Of a stretch of DNA of 64,000 nt, positions 24,155-36,641 are shown piece by piece. Each line of letters begins with the position of its first letter. Positions within the stretch are counted from its first letter, which is position 1. A model generated the notes under the pieces. That model did no database searches. It saw nothing but the letters and a program-made list of their open reading frames with translations, and was not told the DNA's origin. Source of the stretch: Nymphaea colorata. Lineage: Eukaryota > Streptophyta > Magnoliopsida > Nymphaeales > Nymphaeaceae. A program made the translations under genes and the position numbers. The DNA is taken from contig NC_045142.1 in assembly GCF_008831285.2 (NCBI RefSeq), positions 17,611,354-17,675,353 of the forward strand. The letters run 5' to 3'.

Positions 24155-25456
24155 AACAGCGAGATCATTAGTGAACTTGGTACCATAAGTGAAATGGAGA
24201 GCCTAAACTCTTTTGTGATAAGTGTTAAGATATTATAGGACAGGACATCCATTACCATGGGAGTTATGCCTCAGTTTTCTGTTTTGCCTATGGAACCACA
24301 TTGCTTAGAACTAAACAATGTTTGTCCATCTAATTAACAGTCATGACCTGCACTTCTTTTACCATTTAAAAATTGATTCTAGTGATAAGAGATACCCTTA
24401 CATTCAAACAACATTTGATAGCTTTGGGTCTCATAGTCAAGGTGTTTTGGCATCCACCCTTTCTTAAATCTATGGATCTGTAGACCGACTCCACCCCCAA
24501 CAAGACACATGATCAATGAATTTTGTGTTCAACCCTGGTTTCTAAATCCACTAATTTTGTCTAAACACTAGTCTCCAAAGCAACACTGATCTTAGATCAC
24601 TTCATATTACCTATCAAACAAAGAGATTGCCCCCTCCCCAAGCAGGTGTGCATCATTTTTTGGAATTCATGGTTTATCATATGAATAAGAGGCGGAGGCA
24701 GGTGTGGCCAATTGCCCACACGGACCCCAAAAACTTCCTATTTTGTATTGATATTGTAAACAAGTTTTCTCATTTACATATTAGTGCCCCTTAAAAATTT
24801 AAAACCATATACATAGTGCCACTTAGCCAGAATTTTCTGGCTCTGCCCTTGATATGAATATTGTCGAGATCCGCAAGGCAATGTGAACCTCATATTTCCT
24901 AATTTGGGACCGTCTCATTCTAATAGATGCAAGATTTGGTGTGGGCATTAAATTGAGCTTTGAAGCCTTTCAAAGACCCTCTAGACAAGTGACATAAACA
25001 AGCTTGTCGTACATTCTAAATGCATAATGTTGCCCTTTTTATATGCCAAGTTGGTCAATGAACTGTCTAGAAAAGTGGTAGAAAAAGGAAAGGAACTGGT
25101 AGAGCAAAATTGAAAGCCCCTCCCCCCATCCTTCCCATCCCTGGAAAACACAAACAAGGTTGGTTTCCTATTCAATCATCTTTGTGAGTAATAAATGCAT
25201 TTATCCCCACTTACAGCTGCTCATCTCTTTCATAGATAATAGTACAAATTGCTTTTCTTCTAATAAAATAAGATACATGAATATCTTTACACTGAAACGA
25301 ACGAGTGAGACTCGGATTGGTATACAAGTAAATCCCACATGATGTAAGCTCATTGCAGTAGCCACAGCAATTTTTTAAAACCATAAGGAATCCAAGAAAA
25401 ATAAATAAATAAATAAAAGGCTAGTCCCAAAAGAAGGCCTCCCATACCTAAGTAGA

Positions 25457-25853
25457 CAGCGCTGTTCAAGGTGTCGAGCCAATTCGAGCCGGAGTTGAAC
25501 TAGCTTGGTTAAGTTTGACTTGAGAATGATTTGAGCTCGAGCTTAACTAAAACTTCAAGTTTATAAACAAATTGTGTTTGAGTTACATAAACTCTACTTG
25601 ATTAAAGTTGAGTAAGCTCATTTAATCTATGTTATTCTTTTTCTTCTTTTTTTGTAATTTCCAAAAGTAAACCAAAGAAAGGGATCAAGTCAAATGTGAA
25701 TTTGGTAAACGAGTCAATCCGTGATCCGGCCTATTGAGTCATGCTTGAGTTCACCTTGTACACCTCGATTTGAGCTTAAGCCAAGAAATAAATGAGTCAA
25801 GTTCAGTTGAACTGACCGAACTCAAGCCCAACTCAACTCAACTACAGCCCCAG
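25457..25853. mobile_element. hAT-type MITE, 397 bp (A2)
   Basis: Same site and length as 3697-4093, flanked on both sides by aagtaga. Confidence 0.75.
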
Positions 25854-27524
25854 AAGTAGATAGGTTGGGAATAAAAAAAAAAAGACTTAAAAAAATAGTT
25901 CCTAACAGATGTCGTTGTGTATGGAAATTCATGGCACAAGTGATAAACACTGACTGAACTTTTCTTTTCCTGGTGGGGCCGCTTTTGATGTGCAAGCGTA
26001 TCGATGGCATCAGGTGGGACCCACCAAATCTAGGTAAATGTCTGCGGATTACCAACTTCTTTAAATCTAAATTTGAACAGAAAAGCACTTTTTTTTTTTT
26101 GGATGTGTTGGCTGAATGTGGAAGGTGGATTTGTGATGCCTTAAAATGGCTGCTCAGTGGTGGAGATACCGCAATAGAAGGTCTCCCCATTGTTCACCTA
26201 CTCTGAGAATCCATCAAGTGGCGGAGTTAGAATTTTTTGGCTGAGAACTTAGATTCGCTGATGCAGGTTGTCGGCACCATATGCCACTGGACGTGGGTCT
26301 TGCTTCACTGCAATGGGATTTTGGAAGAGAAGAGGTGGGCACTAGCCCCCACCATCCACACTGTAGGTCCCCTACACGTGTAAGAACCCCAATGGTTGAC
26401 CGCATAAACAGACGTCTTTTCTTCACCTTTTAGGTTAGTTTGGTCTTTGACCATGGGGATGTAAGCTTTCGTCCTTCTTTTAGGTAAGAATTGAACTTTA
26501 GGTCACATATTTATGATCCAGGGGACACCAACCCTCATGACTTGTCAAAATCTCAATATCGAGATCATGCAAATGGCCTCTCCCTTACGCCCCAACTTGT
26601 GCTCTGCCAATGGCAAAGCCAAATACGGGCTTGTGTGGGCAGTTCCCCACTCAGAGCCACAAAAATTAGTTTATTAGATATTGGTGAGTTTATTAGATGT
26701 TGATGTCCTGCAATATTTTACTATGAACTTAGGGGTTTAAGATTCCTCTAAAGGTTTAAATTTGGATTGCAATGTTCTTAGCGTACTCACGTAGATGTAC
26801 ACCCTTATTTAAAACCCTTAACGTTTCTTTTCTAATATCTCAAAAACCCTCAGCGATACATCAAAAGTTTATAACTCAATCTTGATTATTGTACTCAGTT
26901 TCTGGGCCCAGCCACTACTTTAGATCATGTTTTGCCAATAGATATCAAGACGTGGTTTTCTTTGGATGAAGATTTTTTATTTTGATTCCATGGTTATCCA
27001 TGGTTTAATTTAGGCGTCTATCAAAATTTAGTTAAAGCAACTAAAACAAGTTAAAGATAATGGTACACATAAGTTTGTGTGTGTGTGTATTATTTGACAC
27101 AAACTGATAGAATATGAATGGGAAGAGTTTTCATTGAGTGCTTGGGTTGTGCCAAGGGTCCTGTTAAAGTATGGACCAAGCGTGGTTTATGACCATCCAG
27201 TTCTGATTCAAAAGAGCCCCCATTTGTCATACAAAAAAACATAACATGGAACATTTTCTGAATGAATTTCTTCAATGTTATCCACTGGTCTTGGTGTATG
27301 ATAGTTAGGACTAGGCATCGGGCCAGGGCTCTCAGCCTAGAGACCTTGCTGGCAGGGTCTGTATAGTTATTCCGACCATCAATTTTATCCCTCGTTTGGT
27401 ACCCGGGTTCGATGTATGCCCTTATTTAAAACCCTTAATATTTCTTTTTCTAATATCTCAAAAGCCCTCAGCGATACATTAAAAGTTTGTAAGGAAGGAG
27501 CTAGCCGCAGGCATCACGATGAAG

Positions 27525-27561
<37 letters not shown>

Positions 27562-29115
27562 TGTTATGTAGTGACCGGCTGCCTACTAGCCCAACAAAGC
27601 GCTCCTCAGCCAAAAAATCCTGGGTTGGTGACTCTAAGTGCCCCTCAACCAAAAAATTCCCGCTGGGCCATGGGTTTAAGTTGAACTCTTGATATATGAA
27701 GAGTCCTTTTGGGTCTAGCACGAGAAAAAAAAATGACGAGCAGGTTTTCTGCTCTAAAGGTCACTTTAATCTAATTCTTAGTAACGCCTATATAATCTTG
27801 TTCTACATGCTCGATCAATTTTTGCCTCATCATGGATGAATCAGATTATTCTGCCCCCTTCACACTTTTCTATGTTTTCTCTTACTTTAGTAAATTTTCT
27901 ATTTATAATCATATGCACTCATAGAGTATAACTCAATCTTCAAAACTTATGCTGATTTTTTTTATGAGTTTATGTTAATTGCTCAAGTTTAAACATATAA
28001 GTGAAGAAGAAATAAATTGAGTTAACAAATACAAGCACATTAATGAGCACTAACATAACAAAAGCCTACAATCTTAAGCTTTTCTCCCTCTGTCTAGAAC
28101 ACACACAAGTCGAGCAACTCGCTAATGCCTCGTTTGATTGTAGAGTCTAAACGAGTTAAGTTCGATCAATTACAACTTGTCATTGCTCGCAGCAGCTGAT
28201 GTTCAGCTCACCACCTTATTGAACCGAGTGAGACGAGCATGAAAAGAGCAGAACCTAAGTAAAGCGATGAGACACTTCACCAAGCTTAACAAAAGTTCGA
28301 GCAAAAGAGACCGGAAAAGGTTCTAAAATTTTCTGTTGGAAGACTTTATCTTTGTTAACAAGCCTAATCATGCCAAATTGAGTTCAAATGGCACACTCAA
28401 AACTCGGCCCAATAAACAAGCTCAAAAGATCAGCTCCAACTCAACCCAATCATCGTCTGAGTCGAGCTCAAGCCCAGCTTACAAAACCTACAGGTAAAGA
28501 CCAACACTCAGAGTTTTCTATACACCATGCATTAATCAACCACAGACCAAAATGATGCAGCCCCTTTTGTTTACCTGTTGATTCTCTTCCAAACAAGCAT
28601 GCTAATTGAAACCATATTGCTTACCAGCCTTACTTAACAACGTGTTTTCTTTTTGACACTTTTAAGTAAACTTAGTAGGCGCCATTTTTTGCAAGTGCTG
28701 ATAAGGTAAACTCAATAGGCGGTATAGGCTACTTCCCTGGATTGTTCTACAAACGATTTACTCCTGCCAATTTCAATTTATCTGGACCGTCATTGACAAT
28801 ATTATGTAGGACGTAATGCATGGTATACCCATCTCTTGTATCATCAGCTGATGTATACTTCATTACGACATACAAATGAAAGGAGAAGAAAGAGTGAATC
28901 CTCAGAGCAGGAAGAAAGCTGACCGAAGGAGTGCAAGTGCCATGATTCAGATAATAGGTTCTCCTGACTATTACGGCACACGGCACTAAAACGCCCCATA
29001 AACCAGATCTTCGGTCAGATGCACATCCATACTGCATTTGTCTGCGCGCATGTTTCCATGCTTTTGTGTGGAGGGAGAGGGAGAGAGAGACAGCTGATTT
29101 AAACTTGGATACCTC

Positions 29116-29550
29116 TGTTGGATGGTGGCCATTTAGCCCTATTTGGATATCTTGTAACTACAAGGCAGTTATTAGATTAACTTTGAACCTTATCACGAGA
29201 TAAAGATTATCACGAGATAAAGATTCATCTTTATCTTGCTTCTTCCCAAAAACTCTCTCACCCTAACTGCCCACTTGGCTTTGAGGAAACCTAAGGGGCT
29301 GACCTATTTATGCCCAACTCTCTGTTTTAAGGATTAATCTCTAGGTTGATTCCCTTAAAGGAGCCCCTTAGAAGGAAACCCGTGAACTTTCTTCTTTCTT
29401 TTCTTCTTGCTCTGTTTTTTTTTTTAACTTGGAGTTGTCGCTGCTTCTTTGCTTGCAATCAATCTGGAGTCATTGGTGAACATGAACATACTACGTAGGC
29501 GATGACTTGCTACCGGTCTCTGTTCCGCTGCTACTTCAATTGATCCAACT
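29116..29550 (+). repeat. 5' LTR of element II (unit 2)
   Basis: 435 bp from TGTTGGATGG to ATCCAACT (final A mutated), followed by the degenerate primer site ttggcttcagagc. It contains a 17-bp tandem duplication at 29191-29224 not seen in the other copies. It marks the start of an element whose coding part is gone from this unit. Confidence 0.85.
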
Positions 29551-30012
29551 TTGGCTTCAGAGCTTTACTTGTCAAACTCCAATAAGTGAAATTTGACTTC
29601 TGTGGTGCCCATGCAAATTATACTACTTGCGTATGCATGTGTGTCATCTATGTGTCATGTGGGACCGAGACCAGAGCCGAGCCTAAAATTGAGCAAGCAT
29701 ATCCAAGTTAAGGGCTCTGTCAGAGAGTTCCAACCTACTGTAGGCAGTAATTTTATATCAGAACCATCATAGGAGGCCTGTCTAAAGGACACACCATTGT
29801 TAAAGTAAATTGATACAGAGGCAGTTCAGCACCTCAGACGACAAAGAGCAGAACTTTGCTCTGCTCGACATACAATAGAATACTAAGGGAAAGAGGGAAG
29901 AGTAAGAGACTTTACATGAAGAAATTAACTCTGCTTACTCTTCCATTAGACCCCAAATGACCGTTTTCTTAATCCTCGACCTCTCTGCTTCAGCCTTCTT
30001 CTGCCTACTAGC
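29551..30012 (+). mobile_element. Element II leader, segment 1 (unit 2)
   Basis: Untranslated leader of element II, matching 51953-52532 in unit 3. It is interrupted at 30012 by element I. The leader resumes at 36642 and, after element III, at 42507. No coding sequence. Confidence 0.85.
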
Positions 30013-30368
30013 TGTTGGATAGTGGCCATTGAGCCCTATCCGGATATCTCGTAACTGCCCTGCAGTTACGAGATTTACTCAAAAGTTATGGGGAGATAAA
30101 GCTCTACACGTCATGTAAATCTCCTCCTAAAGAATCTCCCAAGTAACCACAGCTAGGGTTTGGGAAAACCTAAGGGGCTGGACTTTATATTCCTAGCGAG
30201 CTCTCTTGAACACTTATCCGTGAGAAGTCCTTTGGAAGTAAACCCCAAAAACTGACTTGTCTTCTTTCTCTTCCTCTTGCTCTTGTTTGCTGTTCTTCAC
30301 AGGGGACGCTGGAGATCTTGCTGCATCCATTAAAGGGAGTCTTCTGCTGCAACGCAAAACATCCAACC
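30013..30368 (+). repeat. 5' LTR of element I
   Basis: 356 bp from TGTTGGATAG to ATCCAACC (the last base differs from the 3' LTR, which ends CCAACA). It presumably contains the promoter and R/U5 regions; no TATA box is obvious apart from tttatattcc near 30185. Confidence 0.93.
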
Positions 30369-30369
30369 G

Positions 30370-30381
30370 TGGTATCAGAGC
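30370..30381 (+). other. Primer-binding site (tRNA-iMet)
   Basis: tggtatcagagc, the exact plant initiator-methionine tRNA 3'-end complement, one base after the 5' LTR. Confidence 0.95.
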
Positions 30382-32052
30382 GTTGGTTTATCGTTCTCAA
30401 GTAAGTCCTTTCAGACTTCTGTGATGCCCTTGGTGAATGCCTAAGTATGTATCATGCTGTGAATGCGTAAACATGGATCATGTTCCTCGAATAATGTTTC
30501 GTGAATGATGAAAGCATGCTAGATCAAAGGTTTAGAACTATGCTGCGTGGATGAAGCAAGTTAAGGCTTTCTGTTCCCAAATTAGCATGCTCAATTATTT
30601 TTGTGCATGTTATTCAAGAAGCATGACGACTGCAAATCGATCCATAAAATTTCTGTGTTTGTTATTCTAGAACATGGTATTTCAGTTTATTTGTTCTCTG
30701 CTCCCTTGAGATTTTCTGGTCTATGGCGCTGTAAACTAGAAACTCTCTTGTATCAGACAACGCTGCCAATCTCAGACAGCATTGTCGACTTCACAAAGCA
30801 GAGAACCTAAAAAGAACAGAAGGGAAAACATATACCTTGTTTGAGTTTTCCTTTTTTGAAAACCCTCTGTTACAGATGAGAAATCCTCCATGATTAGTGT
30901 GATTTGCTTCGTCCCTGTTGCCTTGTGTGCCACTCCTTTTTTTTCAGCCCTTAAACTTTAAAACTGAGTGACGAAAATTTGTTCAAAAAGGGGCAGAACA
31001 CGTTAGGGCTTGTGGTTCTTGTCATTCTCACATTTTTAATCTCTAATAACCCACTTTCTTGTAAACCTCGACTCCTCTGCTCCTGCCTTCTCTGCCGACG
31101 AGCAGCTAAAACCCAATGTTATTGTTGGTGGCAGAGAGGTGACTTGGGCTTGAGCACAGAGGAAGACGCGTCTGATGTCTAGAAAACTTTCTTTCTGTCG
31201 GTTCACCCTTGTCTCAGTAGACGGCCGTCTCTCGTGCAGCCAGAGGTCAGGAAACCCAAAAACCAAAACTCACCTGTGAGCAGACGGTGACCTGTTTTCT
31301 TTAATGCCAACGAGAAGAGCTCCGGTCACTGGTTTTGCCTGCTCGTTGCTTGTCAGGGAAGAGCTCCTGCGGCTCTCTGAGTGGCACGAGGTCACTCCTC
31401 ACTGTATTGACCAGAAAGCGAGCAGCGACGGAGGGAGAGGCGCTGCGGTAGGTTTCTCGCGAGAGGGAAGAACTCTCGAGAGGAGAGAGAAAACGAAAGT
31501 GAAAATGAGTAAAAAAACAGGCGGAAAGAGCTTTATACTCCAAGTTCAAAAATTACAAAAAAGTCCTTCAATTATGTTTGATTTTCAAATAGGATGTTAT
31601 AGTTTTCATAAATTAAAGCCGCAACTTTTTTGCTGAAAAGTTTTTCAAAAAGAGGCTCGTGAAAGTTATTTTCATCAAAAACCTGGAACTTTATAAGAAA
31701 TTGCTTGTGGGGACCCTCAGAGTTATTATAAATTGCTATAAGGGGTTCCGGAAAATTATTTAGCAATTTTAGCGGAAAACCTTGCTCTTATGCAAAATTA
31801 CGTTTGGCACCCTCTAGCTTGTTAAACAGTGGAGAAAGAGGGTTCTGAAAATGAAAATAACTCTGAAAAGAGTTATGTACGTAATTTAATCTATAGTCTT
31901 CTTGTTCTAAATATCATTTTAGAATGTTGTTTGAGATTGATGTACATGCTCTAGAATATTTATTTTAAGACCTCTTGATGTGATATTTATTGTAAATTTT
32001 ATTTCCTTTTGCTATTGTTGTTCTTAACTTGCCATGAGAAATTAATTTAGAA

Positions 32053-32967
32053 ATGACATCAAGAGTCGGAGCTTCTGAATTAGCTAAGACTGAAAAACTG
32101 AATGGAATAAATTTTCATGCATGGAAGCGCAGAATAATGTTGGCCTTGACTTTAGAAAGATTCATTTATGTGATCAACGAGCCTTTTCCTACTTTAGAAG
32201 ACAAACCCACAGATGAAGAGAAAAAGACATATGAGTCATTTACTTCTGATGATCTAATGGCTAAAACTATCATGTTAGCCTTCATGGAAGATGATCAAAT
32301 TAGAGTCTTTGAGGATTGTCCAACTGCCAAGGATATGTTTGATACTTTCGCTTCTAAATACAATACCATGATTGCGATGCACATACAGTTACTGCAAGAA
32401 CAATACAATTCCTATAGGATGAAAGAGTCAGATAATGTAATGGACCATGTTAATAAGATGTTGGTCATGGCTAAAGATTTAGCCGTGGTAGGGAATGTCA
32501 TATCTGACAATATGCAGATCAGCACAATCCTGAACAGCCTACCTCCTTCTTGGGATATGGCAGTTACTGCTTTGAGTGTTCAATTTGATACCCTTACTTT
32601 AGAAAAGCTTCCAATACAGTTAGCCCTACAGCAACAACGTCTGACCGAGAGAAATAGAGCAGAGTTAATGACAGTCCAGGAAAAACCTGCTGGTAGTCAT
32701 GTGCCTGTAAAACCAAAACAATTTAAAAATCGAAACGATGGCAAGTTCAAGGGAAATTATGCAGGTACTAAGAAATCTCAAAGAACTGTAGTGAAATGCT
32801 ACAGATGTGGGAAGCCTGGACATATAAAGAAGAATTGCAGGACAAAATTCCCAAGTAAGAAAGACAACAATGGTCAGGGCAACTACAACAGAAGGAAGCC
32901 TCAAAGGGACTCTGACAGAGAAGTCATCTATGTCATGTCAGATTGTCTGTTTGCAATGGAGATCTAA
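32053..32967 (+). CDS. Copia Gag polyprotein (element I)
   Basis: Capsid/nucleocapsid precursor that packages element RNA in the cytoplasm. 304 codons from an ATG nine bases after an in-frame-like spacer. The start fits the family signature KLNGINFHAWKRRIMLAL (residues 15-32, gag UBN2-type region), followed by a helical capsid region with LQEQYNSYRMKESDNVMDHV and ILNSLPPSWDM. A zinc knuckle CYRCGKPGHIKKNC is at residues 249-262 and the tail is basic. In the relative at 54656-54840 gag runs directly into protease. Here a missing T near 32955 shifts the frame and a TAA follows at 32965, so this reads as a free-standing Gag only by damage. The frame itself is intact, so Gag could still be made. 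Confidence 0.9.
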   Translation: MTSRVGASELAKTEKLNGINFHAWKRRIMLALTLERFIYVINEPFPTLEDKPTDEEKKTYESFTSDDLMAKTIMLAFMEDDQIRVFEDCPTAKDMFDTFASKYNTMIAMHIQLLQEQYNSYRMKESDNVMDHVNKMLVMAKDLAVVGNVISDNMQISTILNSLPPSWDMAVTALSVQFDTLTLEKLPIQLALQQQRLTERNRAELMTVQEKPAGSHVPVKPKQFKNRNDGKFKGNYAGTKKSQRTVVKCYRCGKPGHIKKNCRTKFPSKKDNNGQGNYNRRKPQRDSDREVIYVMSDCLFAMEI

Positions 32968-35900
32968 CTTGATGGTGGGTCGATTCGGGAGCTATTCGTC
33001 ACATTGCAAAGACGAAAGAAAGAGTGATCCACATGAAAAATCTGAGTCCGGGAACCCACAAGGTCTATATGGGAAACAATTCTTATTGTGATGTCATGGG
33101 AATTGGGGCATATCATCTAAATGTTGGGGGTACAAGTGTTGTACTTAACGAGGTTTTGTATGTCCCTTCCATGAGAAGGAATCTAGTGTCTGTTCCCGCA
33201 CTGACGGAAAAAGGTTTTGAAGTACGTTTCATTTCAGGAAAAGTAACAGTGGGAAAACATGGAAGGTTCATGTTTGGTAGAAAATTTGTAAAAGAACATG
33301 GTATGTTCAAACTGAATGATATGAATGAAGCTTCAAGTTCTGCTTATTTCGATTGTGCAATGAGTGTGAACGTAAACTTATGGCATGAAATATTAAGCCA
33401 TATAAGCATAAAAAAGATGCAGACTCTAGCACAACAAGGTCTAATACCTGACATAAATATAAATGATTTTGCGAAATGCAAGTCATGTGTATATGGAAAA
33501 ATGACAAGGAAACCATTTCCGTCTGAAGTAATTCGGGTCACTGAATTATTAGAGATAATTCATACTGATATCTGTGGACCTTTAAGGATCCAAACTCATA
33601 GTGGCAAGTTATATTTCATAACATTTATTGACGACTTCTCAAGATTTGGTTACGTATACTTAATCAGATATAAATCATAAGCACTTGAGAAATTCAAGGA
33701 ATACAAATCTGAAGTCGAGAGACAACTTGAAAGGAATTTCAAAATCATAAGGTCTGATCGAGGAGGAGAATACACTTCTAGTGAATTTCGAATACTGCAA
33801 ACACCTTGGAATTAATAGGTAAAAGACAATGCCTAGGACACCAAAACAAAATGATGTGGCTGAGAGGTGTAACAGAACCCTCTTGAACATGGTGAGATCC
33901 ATGTTGGTAGGAGCACAATTACCAAAAGTTTTTTGAGGAGAAACTGTGTTAACAGCTATGTATACAATAAACTGAGTGCCCTGTAAAGCAGTCCCAACCA
34001 CTCCTTATGAAAGATGGACTGGTGTAAAACCAGATCTGAGATATTTAAGGAAATGGGGATCTGTAGCACACGTGAAAATTCTAGATCCAAAACTGGATAA
34101 ACTAGATAATAGATCAGTGAGATGTATATTTATTGGATACCCAAAAGGATCCAAGGGCTACAGATTATATCATTCATCTATGGGACTTATAAAAAGCAGA
34201 GATGTAGAGTTTATAGAAGAACTCAATAATAAAGGTTATGATCCAGTGGAATATCGAAATGATACACTGGATGATCTGATTTGTTCAGATTAACAGTCTG
34301 GTAATGAACCGATTGGAAGTCAGTCTGGTAATGAACCGACTGGAGGTCAGTTTGGCAATGAACCAACTGATCAAGAATCGTCTGAGGAACAGTCATGAAA
34401 TGAACCGACTGAAGATCAGTTAGGCAATGAACCAACTGATATGAATACTTCAACATCTTAGACATTATCAGGTCATAAAAGACCTAGAGCTCCTCCTTCA
34501 TATTTAAATGATTATTATGTATATCTTGCAGAGGAGCTATGTTATTTAGCAGATATTGACGAAATGTCTGACAATCTGACATATGATGAAGCAGTTAGCT
34601 CGCATGAATCGTCGGATTGGGTGAATGCTATGGATGAAGAAATTGAATCCATAGAAAAGAATAAAGTCTGGGAATTAGTAGATCTTCCTAATGACGGAAA
34701 ACTCATTGGATGTAAATGGGTACTAAGGAAGAAGTATAAAGCTGACGGATCAGTCGAAAAATTCAAAGCCAGACTGGTAGCGAAAGGTTTTTCCCGAAAG
34801 AAAGGAATTGATTACTCAGAGACTTATTCGCCGGTTGCAAAGTTTGCATCAATCAGAATAATTTTGGCTATCGCGGCATTCTATGACTTGGATATTTGTC
34901 AGATGGATATAAAGACTGCTTTTCTGAATGGTGAGTTGAAGGAAACTATATATATGACTCAACCACAGGGATATGTCATCAAAGAAAAAGAAGACAAAGT
35001 GTACAAGTTGAATAAATCGTTGTATGGACTGAAACAGTCCCCTAGACAGTGGTATTTTGCTTTTCACAAAGCAATTACAAAACTTGGGTTTGTTGCAAAC
35101 CAATTAGACCACTGTGTGTATGTTTGAAAAAGTGGGAGCCTTTTCTGTATTCTATCATTATATGTTGATGACATATTGCTAACAGGAAATGATAACGATA
35201 TGATGCTCAAAACGAAGACTTGGCTAAACAAAAACTTCGAAATGAAGGACTTGGGTGAAGCATCTTATATATTAGGAATAAAAATCACTCTAGATAGAAA
35301 CTCAAGAATCCTAAGTCTAAGTCAGGAACGGTATATTGATTATATCTTGAAGAAATTTCGTATGTTAGACTGCAAACCAATTGGGACTCCTATAGCTAAA
35401 GGAGCAAACTTAAGCAGGAGTGATTGTCCTGATGAAGGACAACAAAAATTAAATGTTCCATATGCACAAGTGGTTGGTAGTCTGATGTATTTAATGTTTT
35501 GTACCAGACCAGACATAAGTTTTCCTATCGGTCTGGTAAGTCGTTATCAAAGTAATCCTAGATAGTCTCATTGGCAAACAGTCAAAAGAATTTTTCGGTA
35601 TATGAAAGGAACAAAAGGACTGAAATTGTCTTATCAAGCAGATGAGCTAACTTTAGTTGGCTATTCCGATGCAGATTTTGTAGGCTGCAAAGATGATAGT
35701 AAATCCACTTCAGGATATGTTTTTCTCTTTGGAGGTGGGGCGATAGCCTGGTCCTGTAAGAAACAGGAATGTGTTGCTTAGCACACACAGGAAGCAGAGT
35801 ATGTTGCTTGTAATGTTGCAACTACCTTTGCTTTCTGGATAAACCGGTTCTTAAAAGAATTGAAATTAAATCTTGATCATGAACTTGTTCAACTATACTG

Positions 35901-36123
35901 TCATAATCAGGCAGCTATATCTCTTATGAAGAATGGAGCTGTTAGTTCAAAAAGTAAACATATAATGGTGAAATATCATTATGTTCATGAAATGATCGAG
36001 AAAAATGAAATCTCGGTAGATTACTTGCCGACCAATGATATGGTGGCTGATCCCTTAACCAAGGGAATATCTGAAGACTTGTTTTCAAAACATGTAGCTC
36101 ATATGGGGCTAAGATATATTTGA
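32968..36123 (+). pseudogene. Copia Pol: PR-INT-RT-RNase H, broken (element I)
   Basis: Protease core WWVDSGAIRHI with the catalytic Asp at 32982 is in frame 0, preceded by a TGA. GAG-pre-integrase zinc-binding residues follow (LWHEILSHIS... CKSC, about 33379-33486). The integrase acidic residues lie in HTDICGP (33567) and SDRGGEY (33756). A stop at 33678 and frameshifts near 33800 interrupt it. An Asn-Glu-Pro-Thr repeat linker lies at 34294-34440. RT starts about 34564 with [10 protein letters not shown] and QMDIKTAFLNG, and YVDD at 35161-35172. RNase H (SDADFVGCKDDSKSTSGY) begins about 35663, with a final stop at 36121-36123. Further in-frame stops lie at about 35125, 35563 and 35779. All catalytic motifs are present, but no continuous protein is possible. 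Confidence 0.93.
34294..34440 (+). repeat. 27-bp tandem repeat encoding NEPT motif (element I pol)
   Basis: Units start at 34294, 34321, 34348 (extended), 34390 and 34417, each containing aatgaaccgact. They translate as QSGNEPTGG-like repeats between integrase and RT. This linker is normally variable in copia proteins. Confidence 0.85.
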
Positions 36124-36277
36124 AAGGTTGCGAAGAAAAAACCATTGAATGGAAAACCTGGCTGTAAACCGTGAAAAGGTTTAGGTTACGTTGGATAAGC
36201 CAACTATGAAAAACCACGTAACAAATTGAATACAGAAAACCCACATAGAGTGGAAGGAAACTGGCAGTCTCATGGCC

Positions 36278-36287
36278 AAGTGGGAGA
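36278..36287 (+). other. Polypurine tract of element I
   Basis: aagtgggaga immediately before the 3' LTR; primes plus-strand DNA synthesis. Identical in element II of unit 3 (57514-57523). Confidence 0.9.
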
Positions 36288-36641
36288 TGTTGGATAGTGG
36301 CCATTGAGCCCTATCCGGATATCTGGTAACTGCCCTGCAGTTACGAGATTTACTCAAAAGTTATGGGGAGATAAAGCTCTACACGTCATGTAAATCTCCT
36401 TCTAAAGAATCTCCCAAGTAACCGCAGCTAGCGTTTGGGAAAACCTAAGGGGCTGGACTTTATATTCCTAGCGAGCTCTCTTGAACACTTATCGGTGAGA
36501 AGTCCTTTGGAAGTAAACCCCAAAAATGACTTGTCTTCTTTCTCTTCCTCTTGCTCTTGTTTGTTGTTCTTCACAGGGGACGTTGGAGATCTTGCTGCAT
36601 CCATCAAAGGGAGTCTTCTGCTGCAACGCAAAACTCCAACA
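36288..36641 (+). repeat. 3' LTR of element I
   Basis: 354 bp, TGTTGGATAG to CTCCAACA, nearly identical to 30013-30368. Confidence 0.93.

Larger units (their letters stand above)
30013..36641 (+). mobile_element. Ty1/copia retrotransposon, element I (6,629 bp)
   Basis: Complete structure: 5' LTR, tRNA-iMet primer site, about 1.7-kb leader, gag, pol (protease-integrase-RT-RNase H, the copia order), polypurine tract and 3' LTR. The 5-bp target duplication CTAGC lies at 30008-30012 and 36642-36646. The unoccupied target, with one CTAGC, survives in the paralogous leader at 52528-52532. The LTRs differ by roughly nine to ten substitutions and two single-base gaps over about 356 bp, so insertion is moderately recent. 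Stops and frameshifts in pol make it non-autonomous. It is inserted in the leader of a related, older element of the same family. Confidence 0.95.

Noticed and set aside
30370-30381. tRNA gene search prompted by tRNA-like 3' sequences
   Set aside because: Only 12-base primer-binding sites next to LTRs; no cloverleaf could be assembled, and no rRNA was seen.
34294-34440. Spaced repeats considered as a CRISPR-like array
   Set aside because: Contiguous coding tandem repeats inside a copia pol; no unique spacers.
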